From assembly GCA_018340375.1 (NCBI GenBank), contig JAFFJZ010000010.1, positions 9,610,001-9,674,000 on the forward strand: a stretch of DNA of 64,000 nt, read 5' to 3'. This document shows, in pieces, positions 12,265-23,551 of this stretch; position 1 is the first letter of the stretch; each line of letters starts with the position of its first letter. A program made the position numbers and the translations under genes. The notes under the pieces are model-generated. The model ran no database searches. It was not told where the DNA came from and saw only the letters and a program-made list of their open reading frames with translations. The stretch comes from Gonatopus flavifemur. Taxonomy: Eukaryota > Arthropoda > Insecta > Hymenoptera > Dryinidae.

Positions 12265-12960
12265 TTAGAAACAATTATTTCTTACCTTCAACTCATCTCT
12301 CAACCAATACATTCAAACCTAATATGTAAGACCATTATGATACTCATCATGAGACGTTAAATTCTTCGGGTAATAACATTCGAACGTAGTTACATGACAA
12401 TGCCAATAGATTATAACAAAACCTCAGCATCATAAGGGCCTCGAAAAATCACTCAAATCATCGATTTCGAAACAACAAAATTCTCAACATTTTTTAATCG
12501 CTTTGTTTGAAACTCATATATAACCACTATAGGCCCATCGCTGGAATGTGGTATGATTTTCATTAGAATCGCGTGGATAGAACACGGTAAAAAGAAAAAC
12601 TTAATTTCAGTTAGAATATGAGCTGAATTCAAGATGCAACCAAAAGAAGACTCGGTTGACTTGAAGTCAGCCACTGGAAAACCTTCTCAAACTCAAGCAA
12701 AAATACACTTTACATTAATCTCTATTCAACTGAAATTAAAACTGATTTTGAACTGAAACTCAAAGCGAATTGTTCCTGATAAATGGGTTCGTCCATTGTT
12801 TTTGGTTTTGTTCTACTCAACATGGCGTTACCTATCGACGATGAGAAATATGTTTGTGTTTATGCGGAGGATACAAAAAAAAATTTCTATGTTGAGTGAA
12901 TTTATTCACTTCACTTGTTGACTGTTGAATTATATCGTCATCGTAGTTTTTGAAGATTGA
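12265..12960. other. AT-rich spacer
   Basis: Nothing recognised; a 73-codon frame at 12453-12674 (-) has no motif. Confidence 0.4.
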
Positions 12961-12977
12961 ACATCTTCAACTCTGAT

Positions 12978-13052
12978 CGGGAGATTCGAATCCACGTTGT
13001 TGCTGTAGCGACCTGTCCTAGTCCTTTGCGTTTAACCACTTCGCCATGGTAC
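12978..13052 (-). ncRNA. tRNA-like Pol III promoter pair
   Basis: On the minus strand an A box TGGCGAAGTGG (13036-13046) is followed ~43 bp later by a B box close to GGATTCGAATC (12983-12993). Spacing suits a tRNA of the Leu/Ser-like GGCGAAGTGGTTAA type, but I could not fold a convincing anticodon stem or acceptor stem. It may be a tRNA pseudogene or a tRNA-derived SINE head. Confidence 0.4.
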
Positions 13053-13401
13053 CGTTTCGATCGAGGGACGTGATAAATCATTCCATAATAATATAATTTG
13101 ATAGCATGTGTAGTCTGAAGTCAAAGATAAATTTGGAAAAGATTTTACGGGAACTGAGAATTAGTGCGAATGTGAATACCCCTGAAAGTTTGAATTAATT
13201 CCAATTTGTGTTGTAATGTTGAAGTGAAAGTGTCGAAATAAAGAATCCAATCACAATGAGGAAAATTCAATAACAAGCTTTTACGAAGTGGGTATTACAA
13301 ATTGTTACTGGATTTGTTAGGCGCCTTGAATAATAAATAAAAAACCTGAAATAATTTCATTGAATCGAAACTGTAATTAATTATATGCACATATTTATAT
13401 A

Positions 13402-14691
13402 CGAGGGTGGATTGATAAGTTTCCGGCCTGACCAAGAAAAACAACGTTTTTAAGAATTTTTTTTTTTTTATTCCTCAACATAATCTCTTCCAAGGCTGAT
13501 ACATTTCTCATAGCGGTGTTCTAGTCTAGTAATGCCATCTCTATAGACTGATTCGTCAAGCTCCTCAAAATACCCATTTACAGCTTCGATTACTTCTTCA
13601 TTGTCCGCAAATCTCTTACCGCCAAGCCATTTTTTGAGGTTAGGAAACAGATAATAGTCACTCGGGGCTAGGTCTGGAGAGTAGGGAGGGCGCGGCATTA
13701 ATTCAAACTTCAGATCGTTGATTTTAGCCATCGCAACGATTGACGTGTGCGCTGGTGCGTTATCGTGATGAAACAAGATTTTTTTCTTCGCCAGATGAGG
13801 TCGTTTAATTTTCACTTCGTGGCTCAAACGTTGCAATAAGTCTGCGTAGTATTGACCAGTGATAGTTTTACCCTTTTCAAGGTAATCAATGTATATAATA
13901 CCTCTTGCATCCCAAAAAACAGTAGCCATAACCTTGTTCGCCGAAAAATTGTTTTGCCTTCTTTGGAGTTGGTTCCTGGTCCAATCCACTGTTTAGACTG
14001 TTCTTTGGTTTCAGGAGTGTAGTGGTGGACCCAAGTTTCGTCAACGGTTACGAATCGACGCAAAAATTCGCTTGGATTACGCTTATACAACGCCAAATTG
14101 GCGATAGAAATGTTCTTTCGAATCAATTTTTGGTCGACTGTTAGCAAACGCGGCACCCATCTTGCACAGAGCTTTTCCATATACAAATGTTGGTGCAAAA
14201 TATTTTGTACACGTTCATATGACATCTTACAGGTCTCAGCTATCTCACGAACTTTTAATCTGCGATCTTTCAGCACTATTTGATGGATTTTTTCGATCAT
14301 ATCTGGAGTTGTGACCTCAATGGGGCGTCCTGAGCGAGGCTCATCAGAGGTGCTCACACGACCCTTTTTAAACTCGGAAACCCACTGCTTAACGGTTGAA
14401 TATGATGGGGAGGATGTCCCCAGTGTTGAGTCCATCTCTTCTCTAATTTCCTTCGGCGTTAACCCCTTCAAATAAGAGTATTTGATGACAGCACGATTTT
14501 CCAGCTTTTCCATTTTTACGAAAAACACAGAGGCGTCTTGGTCAGCGTGCTCTCAAAACTAAACTAACATGGCGATCGGACTGAAACTATAGCTACAAGC
14601 TATCTAAGGGTGGTACTATAGAACGCCACCTCAAGGTAGGCCTAGTGGCGCCATCTCTTGGTCAGGCCGGAAACTTATCAATCCACCCTCG
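13402..14691 (-). mobile_element. Complete mariner element, 36-bp perfect inverted repeats, TA duplication
   Basis: Left repeat 13402-13437 and right repeat 14656-14691 are exact reverse complements over 36 bp, beginning CGAGGGTGGATTGATAAGTT. TA lies on both sides (13400-13401, 14692-14693). Length is 1290 bp, typical for mariner. The transposase is read from the minus strand. Identical ends and one lesion imply a recent insertion. Confidence 0.96.
13468..14513 (-). pseudogene. Mariner transposase with a single 1-bp frameshift
   Basis: This is a cut-and-paste DDD transposase acting in the nucleus on the element's own ends. I start it at MEKLEN (14513), the usual mariner start, five codons inside the longer open frame. 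It would be ~348 residues, the family length. In order: N-terminal HTH region, GRP hinge (SGRP), second HTH, WVPRLL linker, VTVDETW with Asp 1, HHDNAPAH with Asp 2, and YSPDLAPSDYYLF with Asp 3 exactly 34 residues later. All three catalytic residues are present. The frame breaks in a run of five A on the plus strand (13944-13948); the flanking frames fit if one base of that run is lost. The protein resembles the irritans/mellifera-type mariners. It cannot be made as is, unless the base is an assembly error. Confidence 0.94.
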
Positions 14692-15105
14692 TATGTGTAC
14701 CATATGTATAACCAACTGTAATACTGAAAATGAAAGAATTCTAATCTTATTTTCAGATATTTTTGACTGAATTATCTATCAAACTCAGCCTGACTGACTA
14801 TAAGATATGCATTGCTGATAATCAGCACATTGCCCGATTTAATTCAATTTAAGACAGCCATAACTCTTTTTCATCCCATATTACGGCTGAAATCGTAACA
14901 TTGCTGATTTTTAGCCTCATCTGAGAATCAGTCGATCATGGAATTAAGATTGACTTTTTACTCTGAAGATGAGATAAGTGCGTTTGAAAAATGGGCCTAC
15001 GAAAAAAAAACACAAAAAAAAACATCGCCACTCCAATCCAGACCATCTCTAACCCTCCGAACCGATTTACATGAAATTCATACGGAACGTGTATCTCTTC
15101 ATTAA

Positions 15106-15356
15106 CCCTCTAGGGATACACTGGGTCGAAATGACCCATCCTTCATTTCGAAAAGTTATATATCTCTGTACCTTTACATTTGTTTAAATATTGAGAAAAA
15201 TTATCAACTGTAGAGAGCAAAACGAATTTCGGATTCGTATTCTACAGATCTCGGCGATGAATTTAAAAAAAAACATTGCTCTACGATGTTTCAAAGCCAA
15301 GATATGAGCGATCAAAAAACGCTCGGGTCAAGCTGACCCAGTGTATCCCCAGAGAG
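15106..15356. mobile_element. TTAA-flanked piggyBac-like MITE
   Basis: TTAA (15102-15105) precedes CCCTCTAGGGATACACTGGG. The inverse of CTCTCTGGGGATACACTGGG closes the element, followed by TTGA, one change from TTAA. Two mismatches in 20 bp. The centre is AT-rich with no coding sequence. Confidence 0.7.
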
Positions 15357-15691
15357 TTGATAACATCTGAGCAAAATTACATGATCTTCGAACCATTACA
15401 ATCTAACGAAGTCATGCTTTCAAAAAATTTCTTAATTTCTCATCGATTCCGAAAGTAAATTCCTTTTCCCCTCTGGATTGATTCAATTCACACTTATATG
15501 GGATTATCACCATGGGACAATCGCGGACGCATCCTATAAGTTTCATGAGAATCGGAAGAGTTGGAGATGAGATACGCGCATTCGCAAAAATCGTATTTTT
15601 TATCACATTCGTGTTTCCCTATCCAATCGCTCTGGATCAATTGAGCTCAAACTCGTATGGGACCATTCTACCCTTGATCTGATAGTATGAT

Positions 15692-15711
15692 GACAGACAG
15701 ACAGACAGACA
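15692..15711. repeat. (GACA)5 microsatellite
   Basis: A perfect 20-bp run of the GACA tetranucleotide. Confidence 0.95.
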
Positions 15712-16267
15712 TACACGGACCCAGAAATTTTTTCCCGAGGCGAGAGGAATATTTTGGAGTGAGAGATTTTGATTCTAGAAACCATGAAATTTTCTGCCCC
15801 TCGGAAAGATCACAGAACAGGTCTATGAAGCTGGACCCGCCATTAGCGATTTTGAGGGAGGTGATTATTGGATACTTGATAGCGAATTTAGAGCTAATTA
15901 AGTGCTGAACTCAAGAATTTTGAGCTCCACTCGAACCACCAGAAACTATGGCGGTTCCAGGTTCATAGGAAGTTGGAACCACCACAAAGTAGGATAAAAT
16001 CTTTTCAAAAAATTTGACATATGGGAATTTAGAGCTAATTGACAGCTAATTGAGAGTTCTGAGGATCCCATATGAGGATTTTCAAAAGACCGTCCCAGAC
16101 CGTTGGAGGGAGAAAAACGTGGAAAAGAAGAAGGGGAGTTGATCGAACGATTTGGAAATGAGCGAAGGAATGGAATTCCAGTTGAAGAACAATGAAATTA
16201 AACCTAGTAGACCATATCCAGACAGATACAACGGGAGAAGAAGGTTTTACACACATCCGCAGATGGA

Positions 16268-16517
16268 CACATGAAGAAGAAAGATCATGGAATGATTGTT
16301 AGCGAAGATAGTAAATTGGTGACAACTTCGAATTTGTGTATACAGTCGCTAATAGAGGCGGGTAATGGTTCCTACTTTGGTATACTTAATTGTATTCGAA
16401 TATATAAAAATAGGAACTGTCACTCGTCTGTGTTAGCGACTGTATACACAAAAATCCGGAGTTGTCGCCAATTTACTATGTTTGCTAGCAACCATTCCAT
16501 GATCTTTTCTCTCCGTG
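16268..16517. mobile_element. CAC-ended palindromic MITE
   Basis: CACATGAAGAAGAAAGATC on the left pairs with the inverse CACGGAGAGAAAAGATC on the right. The whole 250 bp is nearly self-complementary, for example gtatacagtcgctaa and its inverse. Flanks are ga and ca, so the duplication is not confirmed. Confidence 0.6.
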
Positions 16518-17042
16518 CAAATCGCGGTTTCTCGGCAAAAATAAATCCCACATCAACATTCTGAAAAACACCAACCCGCGGAGATTATATTGTAAAAAAC
16601 GTGAGAAAAAATGGAAAATCAATCAAATGATTTTGGTATGAGATGGAATTCAACATTCTAAGCAGTGCGGAGTGGAATTTGGACTTCAAAGTCCATATCG
16701 AAGCTACTACGGTGGTAGAAAAAGATTTTATGACAATTGGATGATTCGCTGAGCTGGAACCGCCACGAGGCAAAATCCTGGTTTTTTAGGAAAAATATAA
16801 TATGAGAATTTGGAGCTCGTTTACTGCTCTAAGAATCCTACATAAAAATTCTTGGAAAACCACCTCACGTATGTTATATTGGGAAACACTGAAGATAAAT
16901 AATGGAAAAATCGACCGAATGATTTTGGGGATGAGATGGAATTCAATATTCTAGGCAATGAGGAGTGAAATTTGAACTCCAAAGTACATATTGAAGCTAC
17001 TACGGAGCCGGAGAAAGATTTTGTGAGAATCGGCTAATCAGC

Positions 17043-17412
17043 CACGGAGAAAAAGGAATTCGCTGTGGCAGGGAAATCTACTTTTGCTGGGTTCCTTTTG
17101 CCAGAGCAGCAAATTTTTTGCTGTGACAGCAAACTATTTGCTGTTCCAGCAATCTTGTTAGCTGCGACAGCGAAATTTTAGCTGTGGCAGCAACAAATGT
17201 TTGCTATCCCAGCAAAATTTGTTTGCTATTCTGTATATAATACTGAAAATTTGCGGGCGGAGCAAACATTTTTTGCTGCCACAGCTAAAAAATTGCTGTC
17301 GTAGCTAACACGATTGCTGTTATAGCAAATTTTTAGGTAGGTCAGCAAAAAATTTTGCTATTCTATATATAATACCTCGATTTGCTGCGTCAGCAAATTT
17401 TTTCTCTCCGCG
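17043..17412. mobile_element. AGCAAATTTGCT-word element, copy 1
   Basis: Ends CACGGAGAAAAAGG and CTCTCCGCG. The interior is a dense degenerate array of ttgctg..cagcaa words in both orientations. It matches copy 2 (18677-19241) in reverse, except for ~60 extra bases of array here. It holds the uninterrupted site ctatatataat that is occupied by a MITE in copy 2. Confidence 0.8.
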
Positions 17413-18676
17413 AGTGAGTTGGAACCGGCAAAAGGGAAAATCGTTGTTCTTCGGAGACATATAAAATATGAGGAGTTACAGCTAATTCCTAGCTCCAAGG
17501 ATCGCACGTGAACATTGTTGAAAAACGCGCTGGGTGTGTTGTATTGAGTAAAACGTGAAGAAAATGGGAAAATTAATATTAGAATTTCCCTGAAGAACCA
17601 CGATTTCCCCTTGTGGCGGTTCCAGCACTGTGAATCATCCTATTTTCATGTGTGTCATCTTTCTCTACCGCCGTAGTAGCTTCGATATGCACTTTGGAGT
17701 TCGAATTCCACTTCACACTACCTAGAATATTGAATTCCATTTCATTTCGGAATCATTTGGTTAATTTTTCCATTTTTTCTCATGTTCCTCGCAATATAAC
17801 ATACGCGGGGTGGTTTTTCCAGAATGTTCATGTGCGATTCTTAGAGCTGTAAATGACTCCTGGATTCTCTAATGTTATATTATTTTCCACGAAAAACTGT
17901 GATTTTCCCTTGTGACGGTTCCTGCTCAGCGAATCATCATATCTTCATGAAATACTTCTCAACCCCCGTAGTAACTCTGATATGGATTTTGGATTTCGAA
18001 TTCTACTCCCCACTGCAGGGAATATTCAATTCTACCTCATCGCAAAATCATTTGGTAAATGTTCCCATCATTTTTCAAGGCTGTCTCAATCCAACATACG
18101 CGGGGTGGTTTTCCACGAATGTTCATGTGGAAAACTCAGAGCTCCAAATCAATTCTCAATTATCATGTTATATTTTCCCCGAAAAACCGTGATATTTCCT
18201 TGTGGCGGGTCCAGCTTAGCGGATCATGGTATGGATATAGAATTTGTCTTCATTGCTGTAGCAGCTTGGATATAGACTCTTGAGTTCGAATTCCACTGCC
18301 CGTTGCCTACAATATTGAATTCCATCCCATTCCAAAATCATTTGATTGATTTCTCTAATCTTTTCCACGTTTACCTCAATATGATATACGCGGGTTGGTT
18401 TTCCGAGGATGCTTATGCGGGATTCTTAGAGCTCTAAATTTTCATATTATATCGTTCCCGAAACACCGTGATCTTCAAGCTCAGAGAATCGTCCCATTGT
18501 TACGAAACATTTCTTCACCGCCGTAGTAGCTTCGATATGGTTTCTGCAGCTCGATTCCGCTCCCCACTGACGAAAATATTGAATTATATCACATCCCAAA
18601 TTCATGTGGGATCCTCAGAGCTTTAAATATTTTTGCCGAAAAACCGCGATTTTCTCTCATGGCGGTTGCAGTTCAA

Positions 18677-19241
18677 CACGGAGAGAAAAAATTTGCTGAC
18701 GCAGCAAATCGAGGTATTATATATACACTGTAAAAAATTTTATCGGAAAATTCCTATATATTTATGCGAAGTAATTATTAACGCATACATGCGTTAGGAA
18801 TTTTCCCAACTTGTCCGGAAATTTACTGTGAAATGTTGGGAAATATCCCATAAAGTTTGGAATTTTCAGATAAATGTATGGGAAATTTCATATAAATGTA
18901 CCGGAAATTGATTTCCTAACCAGTGATTGGAAGTTTCCGGTTAATGCACACAGGAAAATTCCGATTATTTTTTACAGTGTAGAATAGCAAAAATTTTTGC
19001 TGACCCAGCTAAAAATTTGCTACAACAGCAATCGTGTTAGCTACGGCAGCAATTTTTTAGCTGTGGCAGCAAAAAATGTTTGCTCCGCCAGCAAATTTTC
19101 AGTATTATATACAGAATAGCAAACAAATTTTGCTGGGATAGCAAACATTTTTCGCTGTCACAGCAAAAAATTTGCTGCTCTGGCAAAAGGAACCCAGCAA
19201 AAGTAGATTTCGCTGCCACAGCGAATTCCTTTTTCTCCGTG
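18677..19241. mobile_element. AGCAAATTTGCT-word element, copy 2, aa duplication, interrupted
   Basis: Reverse-oriented paralogue of 17043-17412 with ends CACGGAGAGAAAA and TTTTTCTCCGTG, flanked by aa on both sides. It is split at 18726 by a 254-bp MITE. The 60-66 codon frames here are translations of the array. Confidence 0.8.
18726..18979. mobile_element. CACTGTAAAAA MITE with proven TA duplication
   Basis: Ends CACTGTAAAAAATTTTATCGG and its near inverse, flanked by TA. The undisturbed paralogous site in 17043-17412 has a single TA at this point, so boundaries and the 2-bp duplication are directly demonstrated. Interior words ggaaattcc/ggaattttcc recur in both orientations. Confidence 0.88.
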
Positions 19242-19680
19242 AACGTATCTGCGTATGCGTGTAAAACTTTCTTCTCACGTTGTATCTGTCTGGATATGGT
19301 CTATACTAGGTTCAATTTTATTGTTCTTTAATTGGAATTCCATTCCTCCGCTCATTTCAAAATCGTTTGATCAATTCCCTCCGTTCTCTTCCACGTTTTC
19401 CTCCCTCCAACAGTCTGAGACGGGTTTTTTGAAAATCCTCATATGTGATCCTTAAAGCTCTTAATTAGCTCTAAATTTTCATATGTCAAATTTTTTGAAA
19501 AGATTGTATCCTACTTTGCGGTGGTTCCACCTCCCCATGAATTTGGAACTGTCACGGTTTCTAGCGTTCCCAGTGGAGTTCTAAATTAGCTTTAAATTAT
19601 CCAACTCACCTCTCTCAAAATCACTTGTGACGGGTCCAGATTCATGGACCTTCACAAAACTCCCCTCAAAGGAGACAAGA

Positions 19681-20243
19681 GAACATTTTGATGCGAAAAT
19701 TCTCATTTTGATGATAGAAAAATTGTCGTTCCTCGAAACGATCACAAAGCCTCCTCCTTCTTCACGAGGAAGCAGAAACAATGTAAACATGTGTAATCAA
19801 AAATCTCATTGAAACGAATGTTCTCCAAATATCAGCTTCAACGTGCTGCGTCCGAATCGCTCTTCTCATTCCAACAGCTTATCTTCAAGGATCTTTAAAA
19901 CTTTGACCTACTTTTCATCCCTCGTCATTATAATTCCGGTCATACCAAAAATATCAACTTCATCTTTCAATTTGAATACCAAAATTAGTCAGGTGCTTCA
20001 AGTTGAATCTATTAGTTGCATAATTTTCGATAAGCCGTTACACCTTTTTGTTACAGAGACCTAATTTCGAGGTTCCCTCCGGGCAAAAAAGAGTGTGAAA
20101 AATGTGTGAACTATCGGAGAATCTAACGGCGGGAAATTCAAAAACAGTTTGAATCCTGGTAAATTTTCTAGTCAAAATGATGTGTTGGGAATTCATTGAT
20201 TTCATTGATTGTAAGGAAAAGAGGTTAATCACAACAAGTTAAT
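19681..20243. other. Spacer after foldback
   Basis: Weak reverse similarity to 15700-15770 may persist to ~19780. No gene or RNA seen. Confidence 0.35.
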
Positions 20244-20286
20244 TCATCATCATCATCATCATCATCATCGTTGTCGTCGTCGTCTC
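20244..20286. repeat. (TCA)n followed by (GTC)n microsatellite
   Basis: A TCA/CAT trinucleotide run to ~20269 continues as gttgtcgtcgtcgtc. Confidence 0.9.
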
Positions 20287-20568
20287 TTCTTACCCTTGTT
20301 CACTCAGTTACATTACAAGTTGCGTAATTCATAACAATCAAACTCATACTAAACAGATGATCGAATCATCTCGTCCATTCTCATCTAAACGATTATATGT
20401 ACTTCGAGGGGGAACATAAAAACACAACGGAAGGTATCGAAAAGCAAGAGGAACAAAATGATTTTCCATTTACAAAAGAAGGGAGAAAAAATTGATTATT
20501 ACGTTTGTTCATCAGTAAACAAAATGAATGAAAATGTTTGAATAGTAAATGGCTCTGTGTGTCTACGC

Positions 20569-20588
20569 ATATATATATATATATATAT
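20569..20588. repeat. (AT)n microsatellite
   Basis: Perfect alternating AT for 20 bp immediately before the CpG-dense patch. Confidence 0.9.
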
Positions 20589-20589
20589 C

Positions 20590-20900
20590 TGCAGATACGT
20601 GCCCGTGATGAATGGTAACACGACCGTATATGCTGTATGCGAATGAAGGAATAAATTCAAGAGTCCGCAAACGCGAGAAACGTAACGAGGAATCGCAACG
20701 ATGACGACGAGAGCCAATCGTTGTTTCGTCGTCGACCTACTGGCCACAGTTTAGCTCTGACCGGCCGGGTTGAATCGTCGTAGTCGTCCTCTTCCTTATT
20801 TTCTGTTCCTTCCTTCTCGTGATCATCATTGTCGATCAATTTTCTAAACATTCGAATGAATTTCAACAAATGCCGCGCGGTAAAATTTAAATTCACCCGT
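20590..20900. promoter_or_regulatory. CpG-dense patch, possible promoter or 5' exon
   Basis: About 20 CpG dinucleotides fall in ~200 bp (20598-20800), against very few per 200 bp elsewhere, with balanced GC such as tcgtcgtcgacc and gaccggccgg. A 116-codon minus-strand frame (20657-21007) with an acidic stretch overlaps it but lacks a known domain. This is the only place that looks unlike the surrounding DNA and repeats, so a host promoter, 5'UTR or exon is possible. No TATA/initiator pair at correct spacing is convincing. Confidence 0.3.
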
Positions 20901-22585
20901 CGTGACATCATTTGAGCAATAACTATGACGATCTTTCTAAACGGGATATTGTTTTGTGAATGGTGAAATGTGTGAAATGGAAAGGATATGTTTTGAAAAA
21001 AAGACATTCAAATAAAACACATTGTATACATTTTGTGTTTCAATCCACGGCTGAAATATGAAACTGATCTCATCAATATCCACATTTCTCATTGATCTCT
21101 CGCCGGTGTCGAAATATCGGATTCGAAATAATATTGTATGTATATTTTTCTATTTATCTTTCCAAAAATTCATTATCCGTCATTCAATGTGTATTTGAAT
21201 ACAAATCGAGCTTTTTGTGTACTGCAGTAATATAATGATGATGGACTTTAGAGTATGCGAGTTATGTGTGAAGCGAGCAAAATGTTTCCTTCTTTTTTAC
21301 CGATATGATGTTTCACGGTGAATTAAAATGCGTGATGTAAATGCTGAATGTGAATATTGAAACCCGTTTATGACTAGCATTCAAGCAAATATTCAGTTCA
21401 CCGCGTCTATTTTGCTTTTATCGGAATACAAATATTTTTCGAGTTATGAAACAGAGATTATTTTTGAACAATCAAACTTATGATGATCCTTAATTTGCAT
21501 CAGGTGTTGCAAAAATGAAGATGTTAAGCATAACAATGTGAATAAAGTTTAATTAGAGTTCATTTTCTTACGTTTGAACTTGAAACTTCAGATAAATTGA
21601 TGGGACTTTTTCCTATACATGTATTTGTTACATAGTGACTTCATGCATGAATGAAAATTTTGGATTCAAACCGATTCTTTCAAAGTTTTTGTCTTGATAT
21701 TTGAAACGAATCCCGAGTAAACTGTTTGGGACGCACACGGACGTTGAGAATACACAAAATTTTTCAAACTTTATTACAATGTGAGGATAACCGACAAATT
21801 CTGTTATTCTCCTGGTAGATGAGAATCACCATTAATGGTCCATAAAGATGTTCCGAACAAGAGTAATGAAAGGATAATCGATGCGAGGAGACTAATCAGA
21901 ATTCGTTTTGTTAGACACATACCGGTTCGTTGATTGGAATTGTCACTTGTTCCAAGAACGAAGATATTCGCAAATTAGCACGTGCGTTTAAGGTTTATAC
22001 ATAATAAAATGTATTCGAACATCCCTTATGAAGTTTTTTTACATTCAAATGCAAAAATTAATTTTCTCAAGAGAACAAACATTTGCAAAATTTCATATAA
22101 TTCAATATAGCTTATATACAAAGTATTTATTGAATTATATATAAATTATATATAATTTTGAGAATTGTTCTACTCTGGTAAATAAATCGTCGTTTTGACT
22201 TGTTATTTTGTTTTCATATCAGTATCAAAGTTCTAATACCGGATGTAAAATAGCATTGATATATTCCTCGCTCGTAAATTAATGTCTCGAAAATTTTTCT
22301 ACACTTAATTATAATTAGAGTGGGCATTCCTCCCCTTCAACTGAACTTGTATTGATTATTAACATCTCAAGCTCAGTGCGTAATTTCACCCCATTAAAAA
22401 GAAGAAGAATTCCAATCTTGTTCTTGTGAAAGCTTAATAAATGTTCTTTGAAAGTATCGACGCAGTCCAATTTTGGGATGGGAAAAGAAACACGTAATTA
22501 ATTATAGCATCTTTCTTTCTGTTGCGATCACCATCACATTATGGGATTTTGTTGTGAACACTCATAAAGTAAGTTTTCATCAATC
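20901..22585. other. AT-rich unique stretch
   Basis: No gene, RNA or element ends seen. 22090-22160 is a low-complexity tatataaattat tract. Confidence 0.4.
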
Positions 22586-23349
22586 CCCTAGTAGAAATTT
22601 TAGACGGGAAGATACCAGAGCCTGACGAGGCATGCCTGCTTTCCTGCCAGGTTCCGTTACGATTTTCCCTATTCCGCTCGATTTTATGGAAATCTCATCC
22701 GAACCGTATTGTACCCCTGCGTTACAACCCTACTGTAAATTCCCAGTTAGTTCGCATGCGAAATTTCCCACGCAAATTTGGGACTGGGTTTATTACGCAT
22801 GCGATCATATTCCATGGGAAAGTTTCACATGGGTGGCCCATGTGAAAATGTTGCATGGATTTCCCATGCGAAGGTGTCGCATGGGTTTCCCATGCGAAAA
22901 TGTCACATGGGAAAATGTCGCATGGGGAGGCCCATGCGAATTTAAGACTGGGTTTGTTTCGCATGTGATGATGTCCCATGGGGATTTTTCGCATGTGCGT
23001 CACATGCGAAAATGTCGCATGGGAGGATACCCATGCGAATTTGAGACTGGGTATCACATGCGACGTTTTCCCGTGAGTCACACATGCGGCAGTGTCCCAT
23101 GGGTCACGCATGGGAAACTGTCGCATGCGTCACCCATGGGAAGATGTCGCATGGCTCACCCATGGGAAAATGTGGCATCAACCAAAAAACTTCATAAATG
23201 TGCAATAATAGTCGAAAAAATATCTGATATTTGATATTCAGAGGTTTAGAGGGGTCTTAGAGGCGAAAAAACAACGCTCATCTTCTCATTTTTTTTTTAC
23301 ATATGAGGAAGACAAGTTATTACTTGCATTTTTGAGTACATATAAAATA

Positions 23350-23551
23350 CACTGAGAAAAAATGTAGTGGAGCCAATTGCATATGAGTTTGGATACGGCA
23401 AATCCCGCCATGCGGTTGGCGCAACCGAATATCGATTGAAATGACCGAATAAGCATTTGATCCCATCGATATTCGGTTCAGTCAACCGCATGGCGGGATT
23501 CGCCGTATCCAAACTCATATGCAGTTGGCTCCACTACATTTTTTTCCAGTG
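23350..23551. mobile_element. CACTGAGAAAAAA palindromic MITE, TA duplication
   Basis: Arms of ~90 bp: CACTGAGAAAAAATGTAGTG, then ggagccaa, tttggatacggc and accgcatggcggg, mirrored on the right, with TA at both flanks. A degenerate relative sharing tttggatacgg and cggagccaac-like ends is at 28384-28551; tggatacggcgaa is also near the ends of 47385-47636. Confidence 0.88.

Larger units (their letters stand above)
14694..15769. other. Diverged repeat remnant interrupted by a MITE
   Basis: Apart from 15106-15356, this has no gene. Phrases such as ccgatttacatgaaattcat and gagaatcggaagagttgg, followed by a (gaca)n tract, look like the 3' region of an old dispersed retroelement; that is inference from style only. 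Confidence 0.35.
15770..19680. mobile_element. Foldback structure with ~290-bp tandem units in both arms
   Basis: The outer arms 15770-16250 and 19242-19680 are diverged reverse complements, for example agacagatacaacg near 16220 and cgttgtatctgtct near 19280. Inside each arm a ~290-297 bp unit is tandemly repeated in opposite orientation: landmark gaattcaa.att near 16640 and 16937 on the left, and aatattgaattcc near 17725, 18020, 18311 and 18576 on the right, with the centre near 17575. It carries insertions at 16268-16517, 17043-17412 and 18677-19241. No transposase is visible. The plan resembles Foldback/Galileo elements, but I have no sequence evidence for that family. Confidence 0.7.

Noticed and set aside
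20657..21007. 116-codon minus-strand frame in the CpG-dense patch
   Set aside because: No domain, and the acidic EEDDYDDS part comes from trinucleotide-like DNA. Kept only as a hint of a possible host exon.
22632..23234. 200-codon plus-strand open frame
   Set aside because: It lies almost wholly in the CATGCG/CATGGG word array and begins in a transposon end; the protein is a repeat of array translations.
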